64,000 nucleotides of DNA from Archivesica marissinica (taxonomy: Eukaryota > Mollusca > Bivalvia > Venerida > Vesicomyidae). Position numbers and translations under genes: made by a program. The DNA lies in NCBI GenBank assembly GCA_014843695.1, contig CM026390.1, positions 2,563,213 to 2,627,212 of the forward strand, in the 5' to 3' direction. The notes beneath the pieces were generated by a model. That model had not been told where the DNA came from and searched no databases. It was given only the letters and a program-made list of their open reading frames with translations. Numbering within the stretch: position 1 is the first letter of the stretch; the number at the start of each line of letters is the position of its first letter. Positions 51,438-64,000 of the stretch are shown here, piece after piece.

Positions 51438-53892
51438 CTAGCATACACGTTATTATAGCAGATCTAACATACACGTTATTGTAGCATATCTAACATACAC
51501 GTTATTGTAGCATATCTAACATACACGTTATTCTAGCAGATCTAACATACACGTTATTGTAGCAGATCTAACATACACGATATTGTTGCATATCTAACAT
51601 ACACGATATTGTAGCATATCTAACATAAACTTTATTGTAGCATATCTAACATACACGATATTGTAGCATATCTAACATACACGTTATTGTAGCAGATCTA
51701 ACATACACGTTATTGTAGCAGATCTAGCATACACTTTATTGTAGCAGATCTAACATACACGTTATTGTAGCAGATCTAACATACACGATATTGTAGCAGA
51801 TCAAACATACACGTTATTGTAGCAGATCTAGCATACACGATATTGTAGCAGAACTAACATACACGTTATTGTAGCAAATCTATCATACACGATATTGTAG
51901 CATATCTAACATACACGTTATTGTAGCAGATCTAACATACACGTTATTGTAGCATATCTAACATACACGATATTGTAGCAGATCTAACATACACGATATT
52001 GTAGCAGATCTAACATACACGATAGTGTAGCATATCTAACATACACGATATTGTAGCAGATCTAACATACACGATATTGTAGCATATCTAACATACACGA
52101 TATTGTAGCAGATCTAACATACACGATATTGTAGCATATCTAACATACACGATATTGTAGCAGAACTAGCATACACGATATTGTAGCAGATCTAACATAC
52201 ACGATATTGTAGCAGATCTAACATACACGATATTGTAGCATATCTAACATACACGATAGTGTAGCATATCTAACATACACGATATTGTAACAGATCTAAC
52301 ATACACGATATTGTAGCAAATCTAACATACACGATATTGTAGCAGATCTAACATACACGATATTGTAGCATATCTAACATACACGATATTGTAGCAGAAC
52401 TAGCATACACGATATTGTAGCAGATCTAACATACACGTTATTGTAGCAGATCTAACATACACGTTATTGTAGCAGATCTAGCATACACTTTATTGTAGCA
52501 GATCTAACATACACGTTATTGTAGCAGATCTAACATACACGATATTGTAGCAGATCTAACATACACGTTATTGTAGCAGATCTAACATACATGTTATTGT
52601 AGCAGATCTAACATACATGATATTGTAGAAGATCTAACAGACACTTTATTGTAGCAGATCTAGCATACACGATATTGTAGCAGAACTAACATACATGTTA
52701 TTGTAGCAAATCTATCATACACGATATTGTAGCATATCTAACATACACGTTATTGTAGCAGATCTAACATACACGTTATTGTAGCATATCTAACATACAC
52801 GATATTGTAGCAGATCTAACATACACGATATTGTAGCAGATCTAACATACACGATATTGTAGCAGATCTAACATACACGATATTGTAGCAGATCTAACAT
52901 ACACGATATTGTAGCATATCTAACATACACGATAGTGTAGCATATCTAACATACACGATATTGTAGCAGATCTAACATACACGATATTGTAGCAGATCTA
53001 ACATACACGATATTGTAGCAGATCTAACATACACGATATTGTAGCAGAACTAGCATACACGATATTGTAGCAGATCTAACATACACGATATTGTAGCAGA
53101 TCTAACATACACGATATTGTAGCAGATCTAACAGACACGTTATTGTAGCAGATCTAACATACACGATATTGTAGCAGATCTAACATACACGATATTGTAG
53201 CAGATCTAACATACACGATATTGTAGCAGATCTAACATACACGATATGGTAGCATATCTAACATACACGTTATTGTAGCAGATCTAACATACATGTTATT
53301 GTAGCAGATCTAACATACATGATATTGTAGAAGATCTAACAGACACTTTATTGTAGCAGATCTAACATACACGATATTGTAGCATATCTAACATACACGA
53401 TATTGTAGCAGATCTAACATACACGATATTGTAGCAGAATTAACATACACGATATTGTAGCAGAACTAACATACATGCTATTGTAGCAGAACTAACATAC
53501 ACGATATTGTAGCAGAACTAACATACACGATATTGTAGCAGATCTAACATACACGTTATTGTAGCAGATCTAACATACACGATATTGTAGCAGAACTAAC
53601 TTACACGATATTGTAGCAGAACTAGCATACACGATATTGTAGCAGATCTAACATACACGATATTGTAGCAGATCTAACATACACGATATTGTAGCAGATC
53701 TAACATACACGATATTGTAGCAGATCTAACATACACGATATTGTAGCAGAACTAGCATACACGATATTGTAGCAGATCTAACATACACGATATTGTAGCA
53801 GATCTAACATACACGATATTGTAGCATATCTAACATACACGATATTGTAGCAGAACTAGCATACACGATATTGTAGCAGAACTAGCATACAC
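51438..53892. repeat. 26-bp tandem repeat array (array 5)
   Basis: About 94 copies of a 26-bp unit (reference 52059-52084; key words GATCTAACATACACGATATT and GTAGCA). Two positions are variable in most units: GCAGATC against GCATATC, and ACGATATT against ACGTTATT. GAACTAGC and GATCTAGC variants are interspersed. Many units carry the BglII/Sau3A-type AGATCT site. The length is steady at 26 bp with almost no indels. No coding potential is evident. Confidence 0.96.
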
Positions 53893-54851
53893 ATGTACGT
53901 GTCAATAGTCCAAGCAGATGAGCTGTTACTGGTAAGGAATTAATGAACACCAGACAGTTTATGTCGCCTACAGATGCGCAGACATGATGATTTATTCTAA
54001 TTAATATTACCATCTCCACAGTAGCCATGCATTTATACCAAGTCAGATTTGCTTTATTATGTACCTTAGCCAATTAACAATATTTTCGTTTACATAAACC
54101 ACTCAAAAAACCAATGAAACGTCATAGCTTCGTCACAGGTACGTCACATATAATTCAATATTAGACATGGTTAATACGAAATAAAACCATTGTATTCCAA
54201 TTTAAAATCGCTAACATTTTTACGGAAACCTACACTAATCCTTACGCCATTTGCATTTTACGCCACATGCGAACTTTAAAAGAAACACGGAGCATGGGCC
54301 CAATATTTTGGCCAGGCTGGCGGATTTTTTATTTTTATATTTTGGAAGTTATGTCCGCGGCCCAATATTTTGTCAAGCCGGGTGTATTTTTATTTTATAC
54401 TTGTGCAATTTATACGCCACATTGCAAGTGGCGGCTATATAGATCTACTCTGGGATCCTACGCACTGTACGCAGGGTGGGTAGCATGATTGTACCGGACA
54501 CGTTTATAGAACGTACATTTATGTTTGTTATTAACCATCGTCATCGGCAATACATCACCGCCAATTGGCGTTGACGTGACTGGAACATAATTATATTTTT
54601 GTAAAATAATATTATACAACAGCAACACGTATTATGAAAAAATAAGTTTACTTTTCATGCTCAAAAGCCATTAAAATCGTTTTTACAATATCTACATCTC
54701 AAATTGTCCCTGGTGAACCTGCCCCTGGACCCTTCTAGTGACCCTCAAAATCCGCGGCCTTAATGTTAACTGGCTTACGACGCGCCTGTGGTGATTATAC
54801 CCGGGTGCCCGCCCGAGCACGTACTACTTAAATGTGCGACTTTAAAACCCC
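53893..54851. other. AT-rich spacer with small internal repeats
   Basis: No gene is recognised; short open frames near 53.9-54.5 kb show no domain. GGCCCAATATTTTG occurs near 54297 and again near 54359, each followed by a GGC/GCCGG and T-rich stretch, so a segment of about 62 bp is imperfectly duplicated. ACGCCACAT occurs near 54260 and 54413. A perfect 12-bp palindrome, CGCCAATTGGCG, lies at 54559-54570. Confidence 0.55.
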
Positions 54852-55012
54852 CTTCGATCCCCCGTCATACCCTAATACAATTAATAGTCTTTCAGATGGG
54901 ATTTTAAACAGTGCTGTACACCGTGCACGTAAAAGAACCAGAGGAGGCTCTGGAAGGGTCTCTGTCTCTATATCATTGCACTATCCTCCAAAACATAAAA
55001 TGATCTATCCCA
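54852..55012 (+). mobile_element. tRNA-derived SINE, copy 3 (fragment)
   Basis: It begins inside the B box (TTCGATCCCCCGTC) and continues through GTCTTTCAGATGGG, GTGCACGTAAAAGAACCAGA, CTCTGG and GGGTCTCTGTCTCTAT to CATTGCACTATCCTCC, matching the body of copy 2. The A box and 5' head are missing. The short open frame across it belongs to the SINE and is not a gene. Confidence 0.78.
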
Positions 55013-55271
55013 CCGCCATAGATATTACTGGGACTACATGAGATACTTGCATTTATTATGAACATTGGTGTGGCTACTACATTGTCAATGGATGTCGTAT
55101 GTGTAATGGCGTCAAGAGTTGCTTCTATGAGGGAAAGGGTTAATAATAATGGACTGCAACTACAAAGTTATGACGTCATGACAGTGTCTTAAAGGGTAAT
55201 ATTGACTGGTTGAATAAGGGGTATAGATCATTTTATTAGGTAAACTGTATTTCTGTTTCAGTTATCATCTC
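55013..55271. other. Spacer before array 6
   Basis: This is short AT-rich DNA with a TGACGTCA octamer at 55171-55178. I see no gene. Confidence 0.5.
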
Positions 55272-55769
55272 TATATGTATAATGTACAACACTGGCAACA
55301 GCAAGTATCTAATGTATAATGTATAACACTGGCAACAGCAAGTATCTAATGTATAATGTACAACACTGGCAACAGCAAGTATCTAATGTATAATGTACAA
55401 CACTGGCAACAGCAAGTATCTAATGTATAATGTACAACACTGGCAACAGCAAGTATCTAATGTATAATGTACAACACTGGCAACAGCAAGTATCTAATGT
55501 ATAATGTACAACACTGGCAACAGCAAGTATCTAATGTATAATGTACAACACTGGCAACATCAAGTATCTAATGTATAATGTACAACACTGGCAACATCAA
55601 GTATCTAATGTATAATGTATAACACTGGCAACAGCAAGTATCTAATGTATAATGTACAACACTGGCAACAGCAAGTATCTAATGTATAATGTACAACACT
55701 GGCAACAGCAAGTATCTAATGTATAATGTACAACACTGGCAACATCAAGTATCTAATGTATAATGTATA

Positions 55770-58160
55770 ACACTGGCAAGAGCAAGTATCTAATGTATAA
55801 TGTACAACACTGGCAACATCAAGTATCTAATGTATAATGTACAACACTGGCAACATCAAGTATCTAATGTATAATGTACAACACTGGCAATAGCAAGTAT
55901 CTAATGTATAATGTACAACACTGGCAATAACACGTATCTAATGTATAATGTATAACACTGGCAATAGCAAGTATCTAATGTATAATGTATAACACTGGCA
56001 ATAACACGTATCTAATGTATAATGTACAACACTGGCAATAACAAGTATCTAATGTATAATGTATAACACTGGCAATAGCAAGTATCTAATATATAATGTA
56101 TAACACTGGCAATAACACGTATCTAATGTATAATGTACAACACTGGCAATAACAAGTATCTAATGTATAATGTACAACACTGGCAATAACAAGTATCTAA
56201 TGTATAATGTATAACACTGGCAATAACAAGTATATAATGTATAATGTATAATGTATAACACTGGCAATAACAAGTATCTAATGTATAATGTATAACACTG
56301 GCAATAACAAGTATCTAATGTATAATGTATAATGTACAACACTGGCAATAACAAGTATCTAATGTATAATGTATAACACTGGCAATAGCAAGTATCTAAT
56401 GTATAATGTATAACACTGGCAATAACAAGTATCTAATGTATAATGTATAACACTGGCAATAACAAGTATCTAATGTATAATGTATAACACTGGCAATAAC
56501 AAGTATCTAATGTATAATGTATAACACTGGCAACAGCAAGTATCTAATGTATAATGTATAACACTGGCAATAACAAGTATCTAATGTATAATGTATAACA
56601 CTGGCAACATCAAGTATCTAATGCATAATGTATAACACTGGCAATAACAAGTATCTAATGTATAATGTATAACACTGGCAATATCAAGTATCAATGTATA
56701 ATGTATAACACTGGCACTAGCAAGTATCTAATGTATAATGTATAACACTGGCAACAGCAAGTATATAATGTATAAGGTATAACACTGGCAACAGCAAGTA
56801 TCTAATGTACAATGTATAATGTATAACACTGGCAATAACAAGTATCTAATGTATAATGTATAACACTGGCAAGAGCAAGTATCTAATGTATAATGTACAA
56901 CACTGGCAACATCAAGTATCTAATGTATAATGTACAACACTGGCAACATCAAGTATCTAATGTATAATGTACAACACTGGCAATAGCAAGTATCTAATGT
57001 ATAATGTACAACACTGGCAATAACACGTATATAATGTATAATGTATAACACTGGCAATAGCAAGTATCTAATGTATAATGTATAACACTGGCAATAACAC
57101 GTATCTAATGTATAATGTACAACACTGGCAATAACAAGTATCTAATGTATAATGTATAACACTGGCAATAGCAAGTATCTAATATATAATGTATAACACT
57201 GGCAATAACAAGTATCTAATGTATAATGTATAATGTATAACACTGGCAATAACAAGTATCTAATGTATAATGTATAACACTGGCAATAACAAGTATCTAA
57301 TGTATAATGTATAATGTATAACACTGGCAATAACAAGTATCTAATGTATAATGTATAATGTATAACACTGGCAATAGCAAGTATCTAATGTATAATGTAT
57401 AACACTGGCAATAACAAGTATCTAATGTATAATGTATAATGTATAACACTGGCAATAACAAGTATCTAATGTATAATGTATAATGTATAACACTGGCAAT
57501 AGCAAGTATCTAATGTATAATGTATAACACTGGCAATAACAAGTATCTAATGTATAATGTATAACACTGGCAATAACAAGTATCTAATGTATAATGTATA
57601 ACACTGGCAATAACAAGTATCTAATGTATAATGTATAATGTACAACACTGGCAATAACAAGTATCTAATGTATAATGTATAACACTGGCAATAGCAAGTA
57701 TCTAATGTATAATGTATAACACTGGCAATAACAAGTATCTAATGTATAATGTATAACACTGGCAATAACAAGTATCTAATGTATAATGTATAACACTGGC
57801 AATAACAAGTATCTAATGTATAATGTATAACACTGGCAACAGCAAGTATCTAATGTATAATGTATAACACTGGCAATAACAAGTATCTAATGTATAATGT
57901 ATAACACTGGCAACATCAAGTATCTAATGTATAATGTATAACACTGGCAATAACAAGTATCTAATGTATAATGTATAACACTGGCAATATCAAGTATCAA
58001 TGTATAATGTATAACACTGGCACTAGCAAGTATCTAATGTATAATGTATAACACTGGCAACAGCAAGTATCTAATGTATAATGTATAACACTGGCAACAG
58101 CAAGTATATAATGTATAAGGTATAACACTGGCAACAGCAAGTATCTAATGTACAATGTAT
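55770..58160. repeat. Tandem duplicated block of about 1.1-1.3 kb (array 6)
   Basis: A rare GGCAAGAGC unit near 55776 recurs near 56869, an offset of 1093. A rare TATCAATG unit near 56689 recurs near 57995 (1306), and TATAAGG at 56771 recurs at 58114 (1343). The growing offset means that units were added in the second copy. Confidence 0.78.
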
Positions 58161-59379
58161 AATGTATAACACTGGCAATAACAAGTATCTAATGTATAAT
58201 GTATAACACTGGCAATAACAAGTATCTAATGTATAACACTGGCAATATCAAGTATCTAATGTATAATGTATAACACTGGCAATAACAAGTATCTAATGTA
58301 TAATGTATAACACTGGCAATAACAAGTATCTAATGTATAACACTGGCAATAACAAGTATCTAATGTATAACACTGGCAATATCAAGTATCTAATGTATAA
58401 TGTATAACAATGGCAATAACAAGTATCTAATGTATAATGTATAACACTGGCAATAACAAGTATCTAATGTATAATGTATAACACTGGCAATAACAAGTAT
58501 CTAATGTATAATGTATAACACTGGCAATAACAAGTATCTAATGTATAATGTATAACACTGGCAATAACAAGTATCTAATGTATAATGTATAACACTGGCA
58601 ATAACAAGTATCTAATGTATAATGTATAACACTGGCAATAACAAGTATCTAATGTATAATGTATAATGTATAACACTGGCAATAACAAGTATCTAATGTA
58701 TAATGTATAATGTATAACACTGGCAACAGCAAGTATCTAATGTATAATGTATAACACTGGCAACAGCAAGTATCTAATGTATAATGTATAACACTGGCAA
58801 CAGCAAGTATCTAATGTATAATGTATAACACTGGCAATAACAAGTATCTAATGTATAATGTATAATGTATAACACTGGCAATAACAAGTATCTAATGTAT
58901 AATGTATAATGTATAACACTGGCAATAGCAAGTATCTAATGTATAATGTATAACACTGGCAATAACAAGTATCTAATGTATAATGTATAATGTATAACAC
59001 TGGCAATAGCAAGTATCTAATGTATAATGTATAATGTATAACACTGGCAATAACAAGTATCTAATGTATAATGTATAATGTATAACACTGGCAATAGCAA
59101 GTATCTAATGTATAATGTATAACATTGGCAATAACAAGTATCTAATATATAATGTATAACACTGGCAATAACAAGTATCTAATATATAATGTATAATGTA
59201 TAACACTGGCAATAACACGTATCTAATGTATAATGTATAACACTGGCAATAACAAGTATCTAATATATAATGTATAATGTATAACACTGGCAATAACAAG
59301 TATCTAATGTATAATGTATAATGTATAACACTGGCAATAACAAGTATCTAATGTATAATGTATAACACTGGCAATAACA

Positions 59380-59690
59380 AGTATCTAATGTAATGTAATG
59401 TATAACACTGGCAATACAAGTATATAATGTATAACACTGGCAATAACAAGTATATAATGTATAACACTGGCAATAACAAGTATATAATGTATAACACTGG
59501 CAATAACAAGTATATAATGTATAACACTGGCAATAACAAGTATATAATGTATAACACTGGCAAACAAGTATATAATGTATAATGTATAACACTGGCAAAC
59601 AAGTATATAATGTATAATGTATATAATGTATAACACTGGCAATAACAAGTATATAATGTATAACACTGGCAATACAATATCTAATGTATA
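59380..59690. repeat. Run of 30-bp short units, partly indel-damaged (array 6)
   Basis: Between about 59420 and 59660 most units carry a single ATAATGTATAAC part and are 30 bp long. Nearby copies have lost single bases (GGCAATACAAG, GGCAAACAAG, GTAATGTAATG). Similar damage lies at 62190-63110. It may be slippage, or a weak consensus like that in array 1. Confidence 0.6.
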
Positions 59691-62600
59691 ATGTATAACA
59701 CTGGCAATAACAAGTATCTAATGTATAATGTATAACACTGGCAATAACAAGTATCTAATGTATAATGTATAACACTGGCAATAACAAGTATCTAATGTAA
59801 ATGTATAATGTATAACACTGGCAATAACAAGTATCTAATGTATAATGTATAACACTGGCAATAACAAGTATCTAATGTATAATGTATAACACTGGCAATA
59901 ACAAGTATCTAATGTATAATGTATAACACTGGCAATAACAAGTATCTAATGTATAATGTATAACACTGGCAATAACAATTATCTAATGTATAATGTATAA
60001 CACTGGCAATAACAAGTATGTAATGTATAATGTATAACACTGGCAATAACAAGTATCTAATGTATAATGTATAATGTATAACACTGGCAATAACAAGTAT
60101 CTAATGTATAATGTATAACACTGGCAATATCACGTATCTAATGTATAATGTATAATGTATAACACAGGCAATAACAAGTATCTAATGTATAATGTATAAC
60201 ACTGGCAATATCAAGTATCTAATATATAATGTATAATGTATAACACTGGCAATATCAAGTATCTAATGTATAATGTATAATGTATAACACTGGCAATAAC
60301 AAGCATCTAATGTATAATGTATAATGTATAACACTGGCCATAACAAGTATCTAATGTATAATGTATAATGTATAATGTATAACACTGGCAATAACAAGTA
60401 TCTAATGTATAATGTATAATGTATAATGTATAACACTGGCAATAACAAGTATCTAATGTATAATGTATAACACTGGCACTAACAAGTATCTAATGTATAA
60501 TGTATAACACTGGCAATAACACGTATCTAATGTATAATGTATAACACTGGCAACAGCAAGTACCTAATGTATAATATATAACACTGGCAATAACAAGTAT
60601 CTAATGTATAATGTATAACACTGGCAATAGCAAGTATCTAATGTATAATGTGTAATGTATAACACTGGCAATAACAAGTATCTAATGTATAATGTATAAT
60701 GTATAGCACTGGCAATAGCAAGTATCTAATGTATAATGTATAATGTATAACACTGGCAATAACACGTATCTAATGTATAATGTATAATGTATAACACTGG
60801 CAATAGCAAGTATCTAATGTATAATGTATAACACTGGCAATAACAAGTATCTAATGTATAATGTATAATGTATAACACTGGCAATAACAAGTATCTAATG
60901 TATAATGTATAACACTGGCCATAACAGGTATCTAATGTATAATGTATAATGTATAACACTGGCAATAGCAAGTATCTAATGTATAATGTATAACACTGGC
61001 AATATCAAGTATCTAATGTATAATGTATAACACTGGCAATAACAAGTATATAATGTATAATGTATAACACTGGCAATATCAAGTATCTAATGTATAATGT
61101 ATAACACCTGCAATAACAAGTATATAATGTATAATGTATAACACTGGCAATATCAAGTATCTAATGTATAATGTATAACACTGGCAATAACAAGAATATA
61201 ATGTATAATGTATAACACTGGCAATATCAAGTATCTAATGTATAATGTATAACACTGGCAACAGCAAGTATCTAATGTATAATGTATAACACTGGCAACA
61301 GCAAGTATCTAATGTATAATGTATAACACTGGCAACAGCAAGTATCTAATGTATAATGTATAACACTGGCAATAACAAGTATCTAATGTATAATGTATAA
61401 CACTGGCAATAACAAGTATCTAATGTATAATGTATAACACTGGCAACAGCAAGTATCTAATGTATAATGTATAACACTGGCAATAACAAGTATCTAATGT
61501 ATAATGTATAACACTGGCAAACAAGTATCTAATGTATAATGTATAACACTGGCAATAACAAGTATCTAATGTATAATGTATAACACTGGCAATAGCAAGT
61601 ATCTAATGTATAATGTATAACACTGGCAATAACAAGTATCTAATGTATAATGTATAACACTGGCAATAACAAGTATCTAATGTATAATGTATAACACTGG
61701 CAATAACAAGTATCTAATGTATAATGTATAACACTGGCAATAACAAGTATCTAATATAATGTATAATGTATAACACTGGCAATAACAAGTATCTAATGTA
61801 TAATGTATAACACTGGCAATAACAAGTATCTAATGTATAATGTATAACACTGGCAATAACAAGTATCTAATGTATAATGTATAACACTGGCAATAACAAG
61901 TATCTAATGTATAATGTATAACACTGGCAATAACAAGTATCTAATGTATAATGTATAACACTGGCAATAGCAAATATCTAATGTATAATGTATAACACTG
62001 GCAACAGCAAGTATCTAATGTATAATGTATAACACTGGCAACAGCAAGTATCTAATGTATAATGTATAACACTGGCAATAACAAGTATCTAATGTATAAT
62101 GTATAACATTGGCAATAACAAGTATCTAATGTATAATGTATAACACTGGCAACAGCAAGTATCTAATGTATAATGTATAACACTGGCAACATCAAGTATC
62201 TAATGAATAACACTGGCAACAGCAAGTATCTAATGTATAACACGGCAATAACAAGTATCTAATGTATAATGTATAACACTGGCAACAGCAAGTATCTAAT
62301 GTATAATGTATAACACTGGCAACAGCAAGTATCTAATGTATAATGTATACACTGGCAATAACAAGTATCTAATGTATAATGTATAACACTGGCAATAACA
62401 AGTATCTAATGTATAATGTATAACACTGGCAATAGCAAGTATCTAATGTATAATGTATAACACTGGCAATAGCAAGTATCTAATGTATAATGTATAACAC
62501 TGGCAATAACAAGTATCTAATGTATAATGTATAACACTGGCAATAACAAGTATCATAATGTATAATGTATAACACTGGCAATAACAAGTATCTAATGTAT

Positions 62601-64000
62601 AATGTATAATGTATAACACTGGCAATAACAAGTATCTAATGTATAATGTATAACACTGGCAATAGCAAGTATCTAATGTATAATGTATAACACTGGCAAT
62701 AGCAAGTATCTAATGTATAATGTATAACACTGGCAATAACAAGTATCTAATGTATAATGTATAACACTGGCAATAACAAGTATCTAATGTATAATGTATA
62801 ACACTGGCAAAACAAGTATCTAATGTATAATGTAACACTGGCAATAACAAGTATCTATGTATAATGTATAACACTGGCAATAACAAGTATCATGTATAAT
62901 GTATAACACTGGCAAACAAGTATCTAATGTATAATGTATAACACTGGCAATATCAAGTATCAATGTATAATGTATAACACTGGCAATAGCAAGTATCTAA
63001 TGTATAATGTATAACACTGGCAACAGCAAGTATCTAATGTATAATGTATAACACTGGCAACAGCAAGTTCTAATGTATAACAAACAAGTATCTATGTATA
63101 ATGTATAACACTGGCAATAACAAGTATCTAATGTATAATGTATAACACTGGCAATAACAAGTATCTAATGTATAATGTATAACACTGGCAACAGCAAGTA
63201 TCTAATGTATAATGTATAACAATGGCAATAACAAGTATCTAATGTATAATGTATAACACTGGCAATATCAAGTATCTAATGTATAATGTATAACACTGGC
63301 AATAACAAGTATATAATGTATAATGTACAACACTGGCAATAACAAGTATCTAATGTATAATGTATAACACTGGCAATAACAAGTATCTAATGTATAATGT
63401 ATAACACTGGCAATAACAAGTATCTAATGTATAATGTATAACACTGGCAATATCAAGTATCTAATGTATAATGTATAACACTGGCAATAACAAGTATCTA
63501 ATGTATAATGTATAACACTGGCAATAACAAGTATCTAATATATAATGTATAATGTATAACACTGGCCATAAGAAGTATCTAATGTATAATGTATAATGTA
63601 TAACACTGGCAAAATAACAAGTATCTAATGTATAATGTATAACACTGGCAATAGCAAGTATCTAATGTATAATGTATAACACTGGCAATAGCAAGTATCT
63701 AATGTATAATGTATAACACTGGCAATAACAATTATCTAATGTATAATGTATAACACTGGCAATATCAAGTATCTAATGTATAATGTATAACACTGGCAAT
63801 AATAAGTATCTAATGTATAATGTATAACACTGGCAATAACAAGTATCTAATGTATAATGTATAACACTGGCAATATCAAGTATCAATGTATAATGTATAA
63901 CACTGGCAATAACAAGTATCTAATGTATAATGTATAACACTGGCAATATCAAGTATCAATGTATAATGTATAACACTAGCAATAGCAAGTATCTAATGTA

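Larger units (their letters stand above)
55272..64000. repeat. 37-bp tandem repeat array with nested 7-mer (array 6)
   Basis: Roughly 230 copies of a 37-bp unit (reference 58535-58571; key words TATCTAATGTATAATGTATA, ACACTGGCAA and TAACAAG). Unit length changes in steps of 7 through gain or loss of the inner TAATGTA word, giving 30-, 37-, 44- and 51-bp forms; triple forms lie near 60355-60440. A second variable site reads CAACAGC, CAACATC, CAATAAC, CAATAGC or CAATATC. The first 600 bp are mostly TACAAC with CAACAGC, and CAATAAC forms dominate later. The array continues beyond the window. Confidence 0.96.

Noticed and set aside
54251..54488. Two overlapping small open frames with hydrophobic peptides
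   Set aside because: The peptides come from T-rich DNA with an internal 62-bp duplication. Two frames are open equally and no domain is recognisable.
56160..62631. Minus-strand open frames of period-37 peptide in array 6
   Set aside because: They are simple translations of the satellite and appear only where local unit lengths avoid stops.
1..64000. CRISPR array
   Set aside because: The units are contiguous direct repeats with no unique spacers, and the SINEs and satellite organisation indicate an animal genome.

Overview
This window is eukaryotic repeat DNA, not a gene region. I found no protein-coding gene and no credible functional RNA gene. About 92% of the non-N bases lie in six unrelated tandem-repeat arrays. 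The rest is short spacers carrying tRNA-derived SINE copies, a possible MITE, simple repeats and unannotated AT-rich DNA. SINEs with Pol III A and B boxes, minisatellites of 26 to 41 bp and a 1000-N assembly gap point to a long-read assembly of an animal genome. The SINE style suggests an invertebrate, perhaps a marine mollusc, but the sequence does not prove that.

Layout: 1-28563, an array with a 41-bp unit and a common 30-bp short form; 28564-29563, a gap of exactly 1000 N; 29564-40190, a 31-bp array with a 33-bp form; 40191-41240, a spacer with two tRNA-derived SINE copies; 41241-42418, a 26-bp array; 42419-44190, a spacer with a third and fourth SINE, a long inverted repeat and a possible 505-bp MITE; 44191-50870, a 40-bp array with a HindIII site in nearly every unit; 50871-51437, a spacer with a weak SINE-like segment; 51438-53892, a second 26-bp array; 53893-55271, a spacer with another SINE fragment; 55272-64000, a 37-bp array that runs off the end of the window.

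The arrays have higher-order structure. Kilobase blocks of variant units are duplicated in tandem inside five of them, with offsets near 3.9/4.5, 1.8, 1.4, 2.4, 2.2, 0.56 and 1.1-1.3 kb. This is the pattern expected from repeated unequal exchange. Unit lengths change in fixed steps in some arrays (41/30, 31/33, 30/37/44/51) but hardly at all in the 40-bp array, where about 162 successive units stay in register. Some patches are rich in single-base deletions and look like consensus errors. The long open frames in the first two arrays follow from stop-free units whose length is not a multiple of three, and I do not call them genes.
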